DNA of 64,000 bases, from positions 1,984,001-2,048,000 of the forward strand of contig LS483371.1 of assembly GCA_900475325.1 (NCBI GenBank), given 5' to 3'. Of this stretch, positions 45,481 to 53,999 are shown piece by piece; the first letter of the stretch is position 1; each line of letters opens with the position of its first letter. Source of the DNA: Paucimonas lemoignei (GTDB lineage: Bacteria > Pseudomonadota > Gammaproteobacteria > Pseudomonadales > Pseudomonadaceae). Both the position numbers and the translations under genes were made by a program. The notes under the pieces are model-generated. The model did no database searches, was not told the origin of the DNA, and worked only from the letters and a program-made list of their open reading frames with translations.

Positions 45481-46310
45481 AGTTTGCGTGCGATGCCCGA
45501 GACCCGGATCGAGCTGCCTTTTTGCTCCGGGATCTCTGCGCGCAACCGTGAGCGACTGCCCATGTCCTCGCCCTGCACGATGTCGATCAGCCCGCCATGG
45601 GGCCATTCGAGATCGCGCAGGTAACCGGCAAATGCCGCAGTCGCCGCGCCCGTGGCCGGGTCTTCATACACGCCGCCCCAGGCAAAGGCATTGCGGGTGT
45701 GAAACAGCTGCAGGTTCTCGACATACACCAGCAGCACCGTGACCCAACCCTCTTGGGTCATCAAGGCGTGGCCGGCTTGCTGGTCGTAATGCATCTCCTT
45801 GAGTTTTTCCCGAGTGTTCAATGCCAGCACCAGATGCTTCGCACCGCCGTTGATTACCGCCGGCGGTATCCGCGCATCCAGATCGTTCTGGTGATAGCCG
45901 AACAATTCCAGGGCCTGCTCCAACGCCACCGGGTCAAGCGCTGCGCTGTGGGTGGGCGGAGATTGCAGGGCCGCTGAAATCAGCTCGCCCTGAGCATGCC
46001 CTTCCACGCTGATCTGCGCTTTGTTGAGCGTCAGGTTGTACACCCCATCGCCAAAGCGCCCGGCCAGTGTGGCCCCCAAGGCAATGGTGGCGTGGCCGCA
46101 GAAGTCGACTTCAGCCTGGGGCGAAAAATAACGCGTCCGGAATCCACCTTCGACCGGCGCTGCAAATACCGTCTCGGAAAACCCCACTTCAGCTGCCAGA
46201 CGCTGCATCGTCGCCTCATCAGGCAACTGATCACCGATCCACACGCCCGCCGGATTGCCGCCTTGATCGCCATCGCTGAAAGCGGCGAGTTTGAGAATGT
46301 CTGTTGTCAT
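45477..46310 (-). CDS. PhzF family isomerase-like protein
   Basis: A 277-residue protein of the PhzF (diaminopimelate-epimerase-like) fold. It carries the catalytic Glu46 in GFSETVFA, the phosphate-free anion site GGNPAGVW near the start, GHATIALG near residue 73, and the second-half counterpart DPATGAATAAFAGYL. It has no neighbouring phenazine genes, so it is one of the many PhzF homologues of unknown substrate, not a phenazine enzyme in context. Confidence 0.9.
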   Translation of the reverse strand: MTTDILKLAAFSDGDQGGNPAGVWIGDQLPDEATMQRLAAEVGFSETVFAAPVEGGFRTRYFSPQAEVDFCGHATIALGATLAGRFGDGVYNLTLNKAQISVEGHAQGELISAALQSPPTHSAALDPVALEQALELFGYHQNDLDARIPPAVINGGAKHLVLALNTREKLKEMHYDQQAGHALMTQEGWVTVLLVYVENLQLFHTRNAFAWGGVYEDPATGAATAAFAGYLRDLEWPHGGLIDIVQGEDMGSRSRLRAEIPEQKGSSIRVSGIARKL

Positions 46311-46432
46311 TTTTCATTCAAACCTGAGTTGGAAAACGCCCGGGAGTCTCCCCGATTGCGGGGGGCTACTCCAACCAATAGTCGTTATGGGGTGGATCTG
46401 CAAATTTGATGGGTTGGACTACCCGGTCTGGT

Positions 46433-47632
46433 TCAGGCAGCGCGGGGCTTGCCTCCATTCAGGATTATCAAGGTCAACACCCCGGCGACGATCCCCCAGA
46501 ACGCCGAGCCTATCGAGAACAGCGTGAAGCCTGAGGCGGTCACCATGAAGGTGATGAGCGCAGCTTCCCGTTCCTTAGGCTCATGCATGGCAACCGTCAG
46601 GCCATTGATGATGGAGCCAAACAGCGCGAGGGCCGCAATCGACAGCACAAGCTCCTTGGGAAAAGAGGCAAACAACGCTGCCAGGGTGGCGCCAAAAATA
46701 CCGGCGATGGCGTAGAAAATGCCGCACCAGATGGCCGCTGTGTAACGTTTGTTGCGGTCCTCATGGGCATGTTCGCTGGTGCAGATGGCCGCGCTGATGG
46801 CCGCCAGGTTGATCCCGTGGCAGCCAAAAGGAGCCGTCAGCAACGAGGCGACGCCGGTCACCGTAATCAGCGGCGACGCCGGGACCTGATAGCCATCGGC
46901 ACGCAGCACTGCAATGCCAGGCATGTTTTGCGAGGTCATGGCCACGACAAACAGCGGGATGCCAATGCTGATGGTGGCGCCCAGTGAGAACTGCGGCGCC
47001 GTCCAGACGGGCGCGGCGACTTCCAGGGCCAGGCCGCTGAAATCCAGCAACCCGAGAAACCCCGCCAGCAGAGTGCCGACCAGCAGTGAGGCCAATACCG
47101 CGTAGCGCGGCGACAGGCGCTTGACCAGCAGGTACGTGAAGAACATGCCGAGCACCAGGCCGGTACGATGCTGCGCGGCGACGAAAATCTCACTGCCGAT
47201 CTTGAACAGGATGCCAGCCAGCAAGGCGGCGGCCAGCGAGGCTGGAATGCGCTTGACCAAGCGGTCGAAGCTACCCGTCACGCCACAGATAATCACCAGT
47301 ACGGCGCTGGTGATGAAGGCGCCAATGGCTTCGGGATAGGCCACACCCCCCAGGCTGGTGATCAGCAATGCGGCGCCCGGCGTCGACCAGGCCACAGTGA
47401 TCGGGGTCCTGTAACGCAGGGACAGGCCGATGCTGCACACCGACATGCCCATGAACAGCGCCCAAAGCCATGACGAAATCTGCGCGCTGGTCAGCCCAGC
47501 GGCCTGGCCGGCCTGGAACATCAACACCAGCGAGCTGGTGCAGCCGGTCATCATGGCGATAAACCCGGCGACGATGGCGGCAGGCGAAGAGTCAGCCAGG
47601 GGGCGTAAACGGGTAGGGGAGGAGGTAGTCAT
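46433..47632 (-). CDS. benE: Benzoate/H+ symporter family protein BenE
   Basis: A 399-residue BenE-family permease with about 11 helices. Family segments include AAIVAGFIAMMTGCTSSLVL near the N-terminus, TPITVAWSTPGAALLIT and ITVTGVASLLTAPFGCHGIN. The family imports benzoate with protons, but no ben or cat catabolic genes are adjacent, so the substrate may differ. It lies 122 bases upstream of the PhzF-like gene on the same strand. Confidence 0.92.
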   Translation of the reverse strand: MTTSSPTRLRPLADSSPAAIVAGFIAMMTGCTSSLVLMFQAGQAAGLTSAQISSWLWALFMGMSVCSIGLSLRYRTPITVAWSTPGAALLITSLGGVAYPEAIGAFITSAVLVIICGVTGSFDRLVKRIPASLAAALLAGILFKIGSEIFVAAQHRTGLVLGMFFTYLLVKRLSPRYAVLASLLVGTLLAGFLGLLDFSGLALEVAAPVWTAPQFSLGATISIGIPLFVVAMTSQNMPGIAVLRADGYQVPASPLITVTGVASLLTAPFGCHGINLAAISAAICTSEHAHEDRNKRYTAAIWCGIFYAIAGIFGATLAALFASFPKELVLSIAALALFGSIINGLTVAMHEPKEREAALITFMVTASGFTLFSIGSAFWGIVAGVLTLIILNGGKPRAA

Positions 47633-47788
47633 GGGGCGTCCTTGAGCTCAATCAGCAACAGAGCGCCAGCCTAAACGCAGTCGTAACAAGGCATTGCGAT
47701 ACAGCGGTGGGCGCATGTGTGAGTACAGTTCAAAGAGTGGGGCTGTGCCGCTTCTGCAGGAGCTGCGCTATGCCAGACACACCACGCA

Positions 47789-48495
47789 CCTGTAGATACT
47801 CTGATGGCGAGCACTAAAACCATACATATCCAGCAGCGGAGGTGACACGGATTCACCTTTGCGCCCTTACGGCGCGTCACTTTCGAAAAGCCGGAATGCC
47901 GGCCCAGACGAAAGTAACCAAAGCGCTCCCGCTCCTTTGTCCGGGTCTTCGCCAAGGCTCAGACTTCCCTCACTCCGGCATTGCTCCGTGGGCCGCCGCA
48001 ATGGGCCATCCATGGCCCGGTGCGGCTAACCCGGCATCCTTGCCGGGTTGCCCACTGCGCAATACCTGCGCTCGGCCGGCCACAAGTCGCAATTTGTGTC
48101 GCCCCTACGTTTTGCGCAGGCCTCGAGAATCAAAAGCAGGGTGAGTCAGGAAGACGTCATGCTGGAGAAATGTGCAAAGCAGATTTGCTTTTGCTTTGGC
48201 TTTTCCTGCCGCGATTTCCCAGACGACGCAAAATGCGCGTCGGGAGGCTGAGTGGAGGTGCCGTGGGGTGGGTCGCTCGGCATGGATGCCGAGCGAGCGC
48301 CGCTGGGCCATGAATGGCCCGCCCCACGGTGCCGGAGCGAAGGAACCGCCGCGAAGCGGGGGCCGTACGCCAGCGCAGAGGTTTTGGTTACTTTTTGCAC
48401 CAAAAGTGACCCGGCCGTCAGGACGGAACCTGACTCAGCAGCACCCGGATGCTGTTGGTGCTACTCGATTCCAGGCGCAGCGCTTTGATTCGTCG
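47789..48495. repeat. Large composite hairpin element (copy C)
   Basis: About 700 bases starting CCTGTAGATACTCTG. The outer arm GCGCCCTTACGGCGCGTCAC at 47857-47876 can pair with GTGACCCGGCCGTCAGGACG near 48407-48426. Internal perfect hairpins include GCTCGGCATG-GATGCCGAGC near 48276 and AACCCGGCAT-CCTTGCCGGGTT near 48028. The entire element occurs again in inverted orientation at 56290-56991, including flanking bases, and its second half is copy B. Several open frames cross it but none looks like a protein gene. Confidence 0.85.
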
Positions 48496-48510
48496 AAGCT
48501 ATAGACATAC

Positions 48511-48592
48511 AAGGAGCTGACCGAGGTTACGAGGGCTGCGAAAGCGGCCGGTCTGACACATCGCGGTTCGCAGCCTGCGGCAGCTCCTACAG
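48511..48592. repeat. REP-like pair overlapping the end of the MarR gene
   Basis: The left arm GGAGCTGACCGAGGTTACGA (continuing GGGCTGCGAAAG) and the right arm TTCGCAGCCTGCGGCAGCTC (continuing CTACAG) form an imperfect inverted pair. The terminal CTACAG supplies the Leu-stop codons of the minus-strand MarR gene. Confidence 0.75.
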
Positions 48593-49045
48593 ATCTTCCG
48601 GAGTCAAACGAGGCAGAGTTTTGCCCAGCGCCTCGTTGACTTGCAGCCAGCCGTTGACCGCCTCGGGTCCGGCTTCGGTGAAGACCCTTTGCAGCAATTT
48701 GACCTGCTCGCGGCGCAACGCCTGCTCGAATTTCAAACCATCAGCGGTCAACGCCAGGAGGCGTTTGCGTTTGTCGCTGTCCGGCGCGGCGCTGTGCACC
48801 AGGTCCATGGCCATCAGCTGGCGCAGCGGCGCGTTGAGCGCTTGCTTGCTGACGCCCAGGACGTTCAGCAGCTCTTTCACGCTCAAACCCGGATAGCGGG
48901 CGATGAAAAATACGATGCGTTGATGCACCCGGCTGAACCCACGGCGGTCGAGCATTTCATCGGCTTTGGCGGTGAATGCCTGGTAGCCGAAGAAGAAGGC
49001 TTCCATGGCCGCTTGCTGTGAAGCTGAATTTTTAAGGTCAAGCAT
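48587..49045 (-). CDS. MarR family transcriptional regulator
   Basis: A 152-residue winged-helix regulator. The helix-turn-helix is LSVKELLNVLGVSKQALNAP, followed by the wing APDSDKRKRLLALTADG. It is divergent from a PLP-dependent aminotransferase across 82 bases, so it probably regulates that gene and itself. Its last codons (GAT CTG TAG) come from the end of a REP unit, which suggests that the repeat inserted at, or truncated, the original 3' end. Confidence 0.9.
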   Translation of the reverse strand: MLDLKNSASQQAAMEAFFFGYQAFTAKADEMLDRRGFSRVHQRIVFFIARYPGLSVKELLNVLGVSKQALNAPLRQLMAMDLVHSAAPDSDKRKRLLALTADGLKFEQALRREQVKLLQRVFTEAGPEAVNGWLQVNEALGKTLPRLTPEDL

Positions 49046-49078
49046 ATTGACGTATCTGTGTCTGGCGGCGTAATTTCG

Positions 49079-49093
49079 GTCAACCAGTTTGAC
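49079..49093. promoter_or_regulatory. Candidate operator between MarR gene and aminotransferase
   Basis: GTCAA-CCAGT-TTGAC is a perfect 5-bp dyad in the 82-base divergent intergenic region, 35 bases before the aminotransferase start. It suits a MarR dimer, but the assignment rests on symmetry and position only. Confidence 0.4.
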
Positions 49094-49127
49094 TCATTTC
49101 CATTTATTTCGGCTAGCGGTGATCACT

Positions 49128-50294
49128 ATGGCTTTTTCTGAACGCGTTTCCCGTCTGAAGAGTTCGTTGATTCGCGAGATCCTCGCGGCGGCGCAGCGTC
49201 CTGAAGTCATGTCGTTTGCAGGCGGTTTGCCTGCCGAAGCCATGCTGCCGCGTGTGGAGTGGGCTGACATGCCTGTTGCGCTGGGCCAGTACGGCATGAG
49301 CGAAGGCGAGCCGCAGTTGCGCGAAGCGCTGGCGGCCGAGGCCCGTGCCATTGGTCTTGAGTGCGAGGCCAGCCAGGTGCTGATCGTCAGTGGTTCGCAG
49401 CAGACCCTGGACCTGGCGGCCAAGTTGTATATCGACAAAGGCACGCAGGTGATCCTCGAAGCACCGACTTACCTGGCCGCGTTGCAGATTTTCCAGCTGT
49501 TCGGGGCTGACTGCCTGACCGTGCCGCTGCAAGCTGATGGCCCGGACCTGTTGGCCCTGCGCGCGAGGCTTGAACAGCACAAGCCAGCGTTTGCCTACCT
49601 GATCCCGACATTCCAGAACCCGTCCGCCGTGCGTTACAGCGAGGCGAGCCGGGATGCGGTGGCGGCGATGCTGGATGAGTTTGACGTAACCCTGATTGAA
49701 GACGAACCGTACCGTGACCTGACGTTTGACGGCGGCAGTGCCACGCCTATTGCCAGCCGTTTGAACAAGGCCAGCTGGATCTACACCGGCACTGTTTCGA
49801 AAACCCTGTTACCCGGGTTGCGGGTGGGTTACCTGATTGCCAGCCCGGATCTTTTTCCGCATTTGCTGCGCTTGAAGCAGTCGGCGGATCTGCACACCAA
49901 TCGGCTCGGGCAATGGCAGGCACTGCAATGGATCGGCACTGAGCACTATCGTGAGCATTTGCAGGAGCTGCGTCGTTTCTACAAGCAGCGCCGCGATGGA
50001 TTTGAACGCGCGTTGCAGACGCATTTTGCCGACCTGGCGGACTGGAACAGCCCGCAGGGTGGGCTGTTTTTCTGGCTGACGCTGAAACAACCGATGGATA
50101 CGCGCACCTTGCTCAACGCAGCGCTGGCGCAGGATGTCGCGTTCATGCCCGGCGAGCCTTTTTTTGCCGACCCGGATGCCAACCCCGGTTACTTGCGGTT
50201 GAACTTCAGTCATATTGACCCGGCTCGCCTGGACGAGGGCCTCAAGCGCCTGGCAGCAGTGGTGCGGCAGGGGCAGTTGGCGAAAGCAGCTTAA
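49128..50294 (+). CDS. PLP-dependent aminotransferase (class I/II, 2-aminoadipate type)
   Basis: A 388-residue fold-type I aminotransferase. The PLP-binding Lys lies in TGTVSKTLLPGLRVGYL (SKTLLPGLR). FAGGLPAEAMLP near the N-terminus, GSQQTLDLAAKLYIDKGTQV and IPTFQNPSA are typical of the LysN/2-aminoadipate and MocR-related group. It would transfer amino groups from a branched or aromatic amino acid or alpha-aminoadipate; the substrate is not determined. It is divergent from marR and followed 32 bases later by a GST gene with its own AAGGAG site. Confidence 0.92.
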   Translation: MAFSERVSRLKSSLIREILAAAQRPEVMSFAGGLPAEAMLPRVEWADMPVALGQYGMSEGEPQLREALAAEARAIGLECEASQVLIVSGSQQTLDLAAKLYIDKGTQVILEAPTYLAALQIFQLFGADCLTVPLQADGPDLLALRARLEQHKPAFAYLIPTFQNPSAVRYSEASRDAVAAMLDEFDVTLIEDEPYRDLTFDGGSATPIASRLNKASWIYTGTVSKTLLPGLRVGYLIASPDLFPHLLRLKQSADLHTNRLGQWQALQWIGTEHYREHLQELRRFYKQRRDGFERALQTHFADLADWNSPQGGLFFWLTLKQPMDTRTLLNAALAQDVAFMPGEPFFADPDANPGYLRLNFSHIDPARLDEGLKRLAAVVRQGQLAKAA

Positions 50295-50326
50295 GCGCAA
50301 CAGCAGAGCATTCAAGGAGCATGGCG

Positions 50327-50929
50327 ATGTACAAGGTTTACGGCGATTACAACTCGGGCAACTGCTACAAGATCAAGCTCATGCTCAACCTGTTGGGCGC
50401 GCAATATCACTGGATACCGGTGGATATTCTCAAGGGTGAGACCCAGAGCGCGGCCTTTCTGGAGAAAAACCCCAACGGCAAGATTCCGGTGCTTGAGCTT
50501 GAAGATGGCACCTGCCTGTGGGAATCCAATGCCATTCTCAACTTTCTCGCCGACAGCACCCATTACCTGCCGAGTGAGCCGCGCTTGAGGACGCAGGTGC
50601 TGCAATGGCAATTCTTCGAGCAGTACAGCCACGAGCCGAGCATCGCCGTCGCCCGTTTCATTCAGTTTTATCTGGGCTTGCCTGAAGAGCGTCTTGAAGA
50701 ATACCGCTCGCTGCAGAAGGCAGGTCATCGCGCCTTGGCCGTGATGGAACAGCAACTCAAACGCACGCCTTTTCTGGTGGGCGATGCGTTCTCGATCGCC
50801 GATATCGCGTTGTACGCCTACACCCACGTTGCCCATCAAGGTGGCTTCGATCTGACGGCGTATCCGGGCATTGAGCAATGGTTGGAGCGGGTCAAACAGC
50901 AGCCTGGTTACATTGGCATGCTGGATTGA
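50327..50929 (+). CDS. Glutathione S-transferase family protein
   Basis: A 200-residue GST. The start at ATG 50327 gives eight bases to AAGGAG; an ATG two codons earlier is too close. The N-terminal thioredoxin-like domain has YGDYNSGNCYKIKLMLNLLG, the cis-Pro motif NGKIPVLEL and the glutathione contact ESNAILNFLA. The C-terminal helical domain carries FSIADIALYAYTHVA. It is in the same transcription unit as the aminotransferase and ends in a strong terminator. The substrate is unknown. Confidence 0.9.
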   Translation: MYKVYGDYNSGNCYKIKLMLNLLGAQYHWIPVDILKGETQSAAFLEKNPNGKIPVLELEDGTCLWESNAILNFLADSTHYLPSEPRLRTQVLQWQFFEQYSHEPSIAVARFIQFYLGLPEERLEEYRSLQKAGHRALAVMEQQLKRTPFLVGDAFSIADIALYAYTHVAHQGGFDLTAYPGIEQWLERVKQQPGYIGMLD

Positions 50930-50944
50930 TAAAACGGCACCCAT

Positions 50945-50976
50945 AAAAAACCGGTCACAGATGACCGGTTTTTTTT
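50945..50976. terminator. Bidirectional rho-independent terminator
   Basis: AAAAAACCGGTCA (50945-50957) pairs with TGACCGGTTTTTT (50962-50974) across a 4-base loop, with T or A tracts on both sides. It ends the plus-strand GST transcript and the minus-strand glutaredoxin transcript. Confidence 0.92.
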
Positions 50977-51006
50977 GCGTGCTGTTCACCAGGCCACGAC
51001 AGCGCT

Positions 51007-51378
51007 TCAAGCGTTGGCGAAGCGTTGGTTCAGGTATTCGATGATGGCCTTAGATTCGTACATCCACACCGTTTTGTCTGCTTCTTCGATGCGCAGGCAA
51101 GGGACTTTGATCTTGCCGCCTTCATTGAGCAGTGTCTGACGGTCCACCTCATTGTTTTTGGCATCGCGCAGCGCCACCGGAACATTGAGGCGATGCAGCG
51201 TGCGGCGAGTCTTGACGCAGAAGGGGCAGGCGTTGAACTGATACAGGGTCAGGTCCTGAGCCGATTGTTCAACGGCAGCCTGAGCTTCGGGCGTACGCTT
51301 TTTCTTCGCGGGGCGGGTGAGGAAATCTACGAGGATGACCAGTTGGCCGAGACCAACCCTTAATGCCTTGATAAACAC
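51007..51378 (-). CDS. Glutaredoxin-domain membrane-anchored protein
   Basis: A 123-residue protein. An N-terminal hydrophobic segment (ALRVGLGQLVILVDFLT) is followed by a basic linker (RPAKKKR) and a glutaredoxin domain with a CPFC redox motif (Cys51-Cys54) in FNACPFCVKTRRTLHRL, the cis-Pro in IKVPCLRI and the glutathione site in YESKAIIEYL. It is probably an inner-membrane-tethered thiol-disulfide oxidoreductase facing the cytoplasm. It lies downstream of folE on the same strand. Confidence 0.88.
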   Translation of the reverse strand: MFIKALRVGLGQLVILVDFLTRPAKKKRTPEAQAAVEQSAQDLTLYQFNACPFCVKTRRTLHRLNVPVALRDAKNNEVDRQTLLNEGGKIKVPCLRIEEADKTVWMYESKAIIEYLNQRFANA

Positions 51379-51446
51379 TGTAAGAACCTCGTTTGAATGG
51401 CGAGCGTGGGGAGCGCCCGGACTGCAAAGGCCGGGCAGGGTGCTGA

Positions 51447-51992
51447 TTACTTGATCAGGCCGAGGAATTCCATACGCGTGGCAGCGTTTTCGCGGAACTC
51501 ACCCAGCATGACCGAGGTGATCATCGACGAATTCTGCTTCTCGACACCGCGCATCATCATGCACATGTGCTTGGCTTCGATCACCACTGCGACACCCAGT
51601 GCACCCGTCACCTGCATGATGGCCTCGGCGATCTGGCGGCTGAGGTTTTCCTGGATCTGCAGGCGACGGGCATACATATCAACGATGCGCGCGACCTTCG
51701 ACAGGCCAAGCACTTTGCCATTGGGGATATAGGCCACATGCGCCTTGCCGATGAAGGGCAGCAAATGGTGTTCACACAACGAATACAGTTCGATGTCCTT
51801 GACCATGACCATTTCACTGGCATCTGAGCTGAACAGAGCACCGTTGGTGACTTCTTCCAGGGTCTGCTCGTAACCGCGACACAGATACTGCATCGCTTTG
51901 GCAGCGCGCTTGGGGGTGTCAAGCAGGCCTTCGCGGGATACGTCTTCCCCCAGTTGGCCAAGGATCGCGGTGTAATTCTGTTCCAGTGTCAC
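51447..51992 (-). CDS. folE: GTP cyclohydrolase I FolE
   Basis: A 181-residue enzyme making dihydroneopterin triphosphate from GTP, the first step of folate synthesis. GTG at 51992 is chosen because it gives the family N-terminus [20 protein letters not shown]; a longer frame upstream is not conserved. Zinc and active-site residues are in [20 protein letters not shown] and [12 protein letters not shown]. It is close to the P. aeruginosa enzyme throughout. A GC-rich hairpin at 51415-51436 without a T-tract separates it from the glutaredoxin gene. Confidence 0.95.
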   Translation of the reverse strand: MTLEQNYTAILGQLGEDVSREGLLDTPKRAAKAMQYLCRGYEQTLEEVTNGALFSSDASEMVMVKDIELYSLCEHHLLPFIGKAHVAYIPNGKVLGLSKVARIVDMYARRLQIQENLSRQIAEAIMQVTGALGVAVVIEAKHMCMMMRGVEKQNSSMITSVMLGEFRENAATRMEFLGLIK

Positions 51993-52207
51993 AGGGTTGT
52001 GTTTCCGTAAGTAGTGCTGGTCAGCAATCAATAGCGCCCTCTCATTGAAGAGTGTTGGCACGATGTGATCCGGCTGATTGGCAAAATGCAGGGCTGGGCC
52101 TGCGGATGAGCGACATAGTAACGTAGGACTGCCAGCAGTTGTATCTTCAGATGTACGGGGGGGCACTGGATGGCTGAAACGATGGGTGGAGGCTGCGCAG
52201 CAGATGG

Positions 52208-52510
52208 TTATTTCGGCGCTCCCGTTTGCTCTGGAACCAGACGAACTTCAACACGCTGCCCCAGGGCTTTCGCTGCTGAGGCGAGTGTTGCCAGCGTCAT
52301 CCCTGCATCGTTCTCATCGAGGGCACGGTCGACCACTGTTCGGCTGGTATGCATGCGCTGGGCGAGCTCTTTCTTGGTCACTTTTTGAAGTTTCATCGTT
52401 TGAGCGAGCTGCCAGGAAATAACACGCTTGAGTGCGGCCGCTGTAACCTCTTCGCCGATCCCTTGTTCTGCAAGGAAATCGTCGAAGTCAGATCCTATGT
52501 GTTTGTTCAT
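52208..52510 (-). CDS. HTH antitoxin of a HigBA-type toxin-antitoxin pair
   Basis: A 100-residue Xre/Cro-type DNA-binding protein. The helix-turn-helix is [20 protein letters not shown] and the C-terminal [20 protein letters not shown] is common in HigA-like antitoxins that follow Gp49-type toxins. It starts nine bases after the toxin stop. It should neutralise the toxin and repress the operon. Codon and base usage is less GC-biased than that of the flanking genes, consistent with transfer. Confidence 0.85.
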   Translation of the reverse strand: MNKHIGSDFDDFLAEQGIGEEVTAAALKRVISWQLAQTMKLQKVTKKELAQRMHTSRTVVDRALDENDAGMTLATLASAAKALGQRVEVRLVPEQTGAPK

Positions 52511-52519
52511 AACGGATTC

Positions 52520-52861
52520 TCATAGTTTTGACTGACGGCGCTTTGCTGTAGCGATATCCGTGAGCGGTGTTTTCTGGGTCTTTTTTATGAAGCCGTGCAG
52601 CAACACCATTTCTGAATGTGCAAGGGTGAACATGACTCGAGCTATGGTTGCACCCAGGTCAATCCTGACTTCCCACAGTCCTGAATCCAGCTTACGAACC
52701 ACTGGCATGCCTATAGGCCAGCCAAATTGCACAACCTTGATCTCGATGCCAATCAGCCGTCGATGCTCGCGGGGTAATCCGGCCAGCCACTCACGAACGG
52801 GCTCATTATCTGAAGCGGTGCGGAAAAAGCGTACGGCGAGAACAGGCTTGGTGCATGACAT
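52520..52861 (-). CDS. RelE/ParE-superfamily toxin (HigB/Gp49-like)
   Basis: A 113-residue protein of the phage-derived Gp49/HigB family. Typical segments are EPVREWLAGLPREHRRLIGI, LWEVRIDLGATIARVMFTL and LLHGFIKKTQKTP, which carry the basic residues expected of a ribosome-dependent mRNase. ATG at 52861 is taken as start; a TTG one codon earlier is less likely. Toxin first, antitoxin second is the HigBA order. The pair sits between folE and the small lipoprotein gene, where P. aeruginosa has, from memory, no such genes. Confidence 0.88.
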   Translation of the reverse strand: MSCTKPVLAVRFFRTASDNEPVREWLAGLPREHRRLIGIEIKVVQFGWPIGMPVVRKLDSGLWEVRIDLGATIARVMFTLAHSEMVLLHGFIKKTQKTPLTDIATAKRRQSKL

Positions 52862-53061
52862 CAAGGAGTGTACCTAAATAGGTGCATAAGGCAATCGTGG
52901 AGACCGGGATAGTTGCAACGATATCTCCTCCCTTCTGCCTCCTGTGGTGCATATGTATCGGGCCTGTTACCTCACCTCCACCAAGCACCTACAGACAACC
53001 CACCACTCTCGCGGTCTGAGTTACGGGTAACCACTACCTGTCGCATAAGAGAGTGAATTCA

Positions 53062-53244
53062 ATGTTGGGTCGAATGATGAAAGTCGCACTGGTTGTCGCG
53101 GTGCTGTCTACGGTTTCCGGTTGCTTCCCGTTCTGGGGACCGGGTGGGCATGGCGGAGGTGGCGGCGGGGGCGGCCACCATGACGGAGGCGGTCAGGGTG
53201 GTCCAGGGGGTGGCGGAGGCCCTGGCGGACGCCCGTATCGCTAG
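53062..53244 (+). CDS. Small glycine-rich lipoprotein
   Basis: A 60-residue protein with a lipoprotein signal peptide (MMKVALVVAVLSTVSGC, lipobox VSGC), then a mature part made almost entirely of Gly and His with FPFWGP at the start and RPYR at the end. AGAGAG lies upstream; a second ATG at 53074 would also work. The Gly/His tract might bind metal or simply be disordered. It converges with the Smr gene with 23 bases between. Confidence 0.65.
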   Translation: MLGRMMKVALVVAVLSTVSGCFPFWGPGGHGGGGGGGGHHDGGGQGGPGGGGGPGGRPYR

Positions 53245-53267
53245 TGAATTGAACGGGGGCGCGACAC

Positions 53268-53825
53268 TTACTCGTCGCGGCCTTCCATCATGGTTCTTTT
53301 CAACATGACATAAACGGCTCCTGCGCCGCCGTGCTTGGCCAGGCACGAGCAGAAGCCCAGCACCTGGGTGTGTTGCCGCAGCCAGGTGTTGACGTGGCTT
53401 TTGATCATCGGACGCTTGCCATCCAGGCGCACTGCCTTGCCGTGGGTGACGCGTACACAGCGGATTTCCAGCTTGGTGGCTTCTGCCAGAAACTCCCACA
53501 AGGTTTCCCGGGCGACCTCAACGTTCATGCCGTGCAGGTCAAGGCTGCCTTCGAAGCTGATCTGTCCCAGCTTGAGCTTGCGCATCTGGCCTTCCTGAAC
53601 GCCATCACGGGACCAGCTCAGCACGTCTTCTGGTCCGACATCGATGACGAACTGATCCGACAATCCATCGACAGTGACCGAGTCGGTACGCACGGTGGCG
53701 GACTGGCGCAGTTTGCTCAGCATCTTGCGATCAGTCTTGGGTTTGCCGACATCCGCATATTCATGCTTGATGGGCTTGACGCCGCGCGTCTCGTTTCGGA
53801 ACAGGGAAAAATCGTCGTCTTGCAT
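53268..53825 (-). CDS. Smr-domain protein (SmrA-like nuclease)
   Basis: A 185-residue protein with a C-terminal Smr domain: LDLHGMNVEVARETL (LDLH motif), VTHGKAVR (HGK motif) and KHGGAGAVYVMLKR. The N-terminal 90 residues are the usual charged region of stand-alone Smr proteins. Such proteins nick DNA or cleave RNA at stalled ribosomes (SmrB-like). Its place between folE and the cysteine hydrolase/prmB genes matches the P. aeruginosa order from memory. Confidence 0.9.
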   Translation of the reverse strand: MQDDDFSLFRNETRGVKPIKHEYADVGKPKTDRKMLSKLRQSATVRTDSVTVDGLSDQFVIDVGPEDVLSWSRDGVQEGQMRKLKLGQISFEGSLDLHGMNVEVARETLWEFLAEATKLEIRCVRVTHGKAVRLDGKRPMIKSHVNTWLRQHTQVLGFCSCLAKHGGAGAVYVMLKRTMMEGRDE

Positions 53826-53910
53826 GTCAGCCTCCGCGAAGGTGGCTAGTTTAACCAGGTGTGGTCTGCGCGGCGTGACAAAAATGCGGACATGCTGAAG
53901 GGAAACGATC

Positions 53911-53984
53911 TGTAGGAGCTGCAGCAGGCTGCGAGTTGCGGTGTGCCGGACAGATTGCTTTCGCAGCCTTCGGCAGCTCCTACA
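53911..53984. repeat. REP pair (TGTAGGAGCTGCAGCAGG type)
   Basis: TGTAGGAGCTGCAGCAGGCT (continuing GCGA) is inverted against TCGCAGCCTTCGGCAGCTCC (continuing TACA), 16 bases from the end of the following minus-strand gene. Confidence 0.85.
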
Positions 53985-53999
53985 TAAGTTGCAATTGGA

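Noticed and set aside
45477..46310. PhzF homologue as evidence of a phenazine cluster
   Set aside because: No other phz genes are nearby; isolated PhzF-like proteins are common and of unknown function.
47842..48504. Open frames of 65-110 codons in the large repeat (similar ones at 41637-41948 and 56217-56920)
   Set aside because: The same translated fragments recur wherever the repeat occurs, on different strands and frames, with no ribosome binding site. They reflect repeat composition, not genes.
51415..51436. GC-rich hairpin GCCCGG/CCGGGC between folE and the glutaredoxin gene as a terminator
   Set aside because: The stem is only six pairs and no T-tract follows on either strand, so it is mentioned only in the folE entry.
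51993..52166. Longer FolE start
   Set aside because: The extension is not part of the family; GTG at 51992 reproduces the 181-residue length of Pseudomonas FolE.
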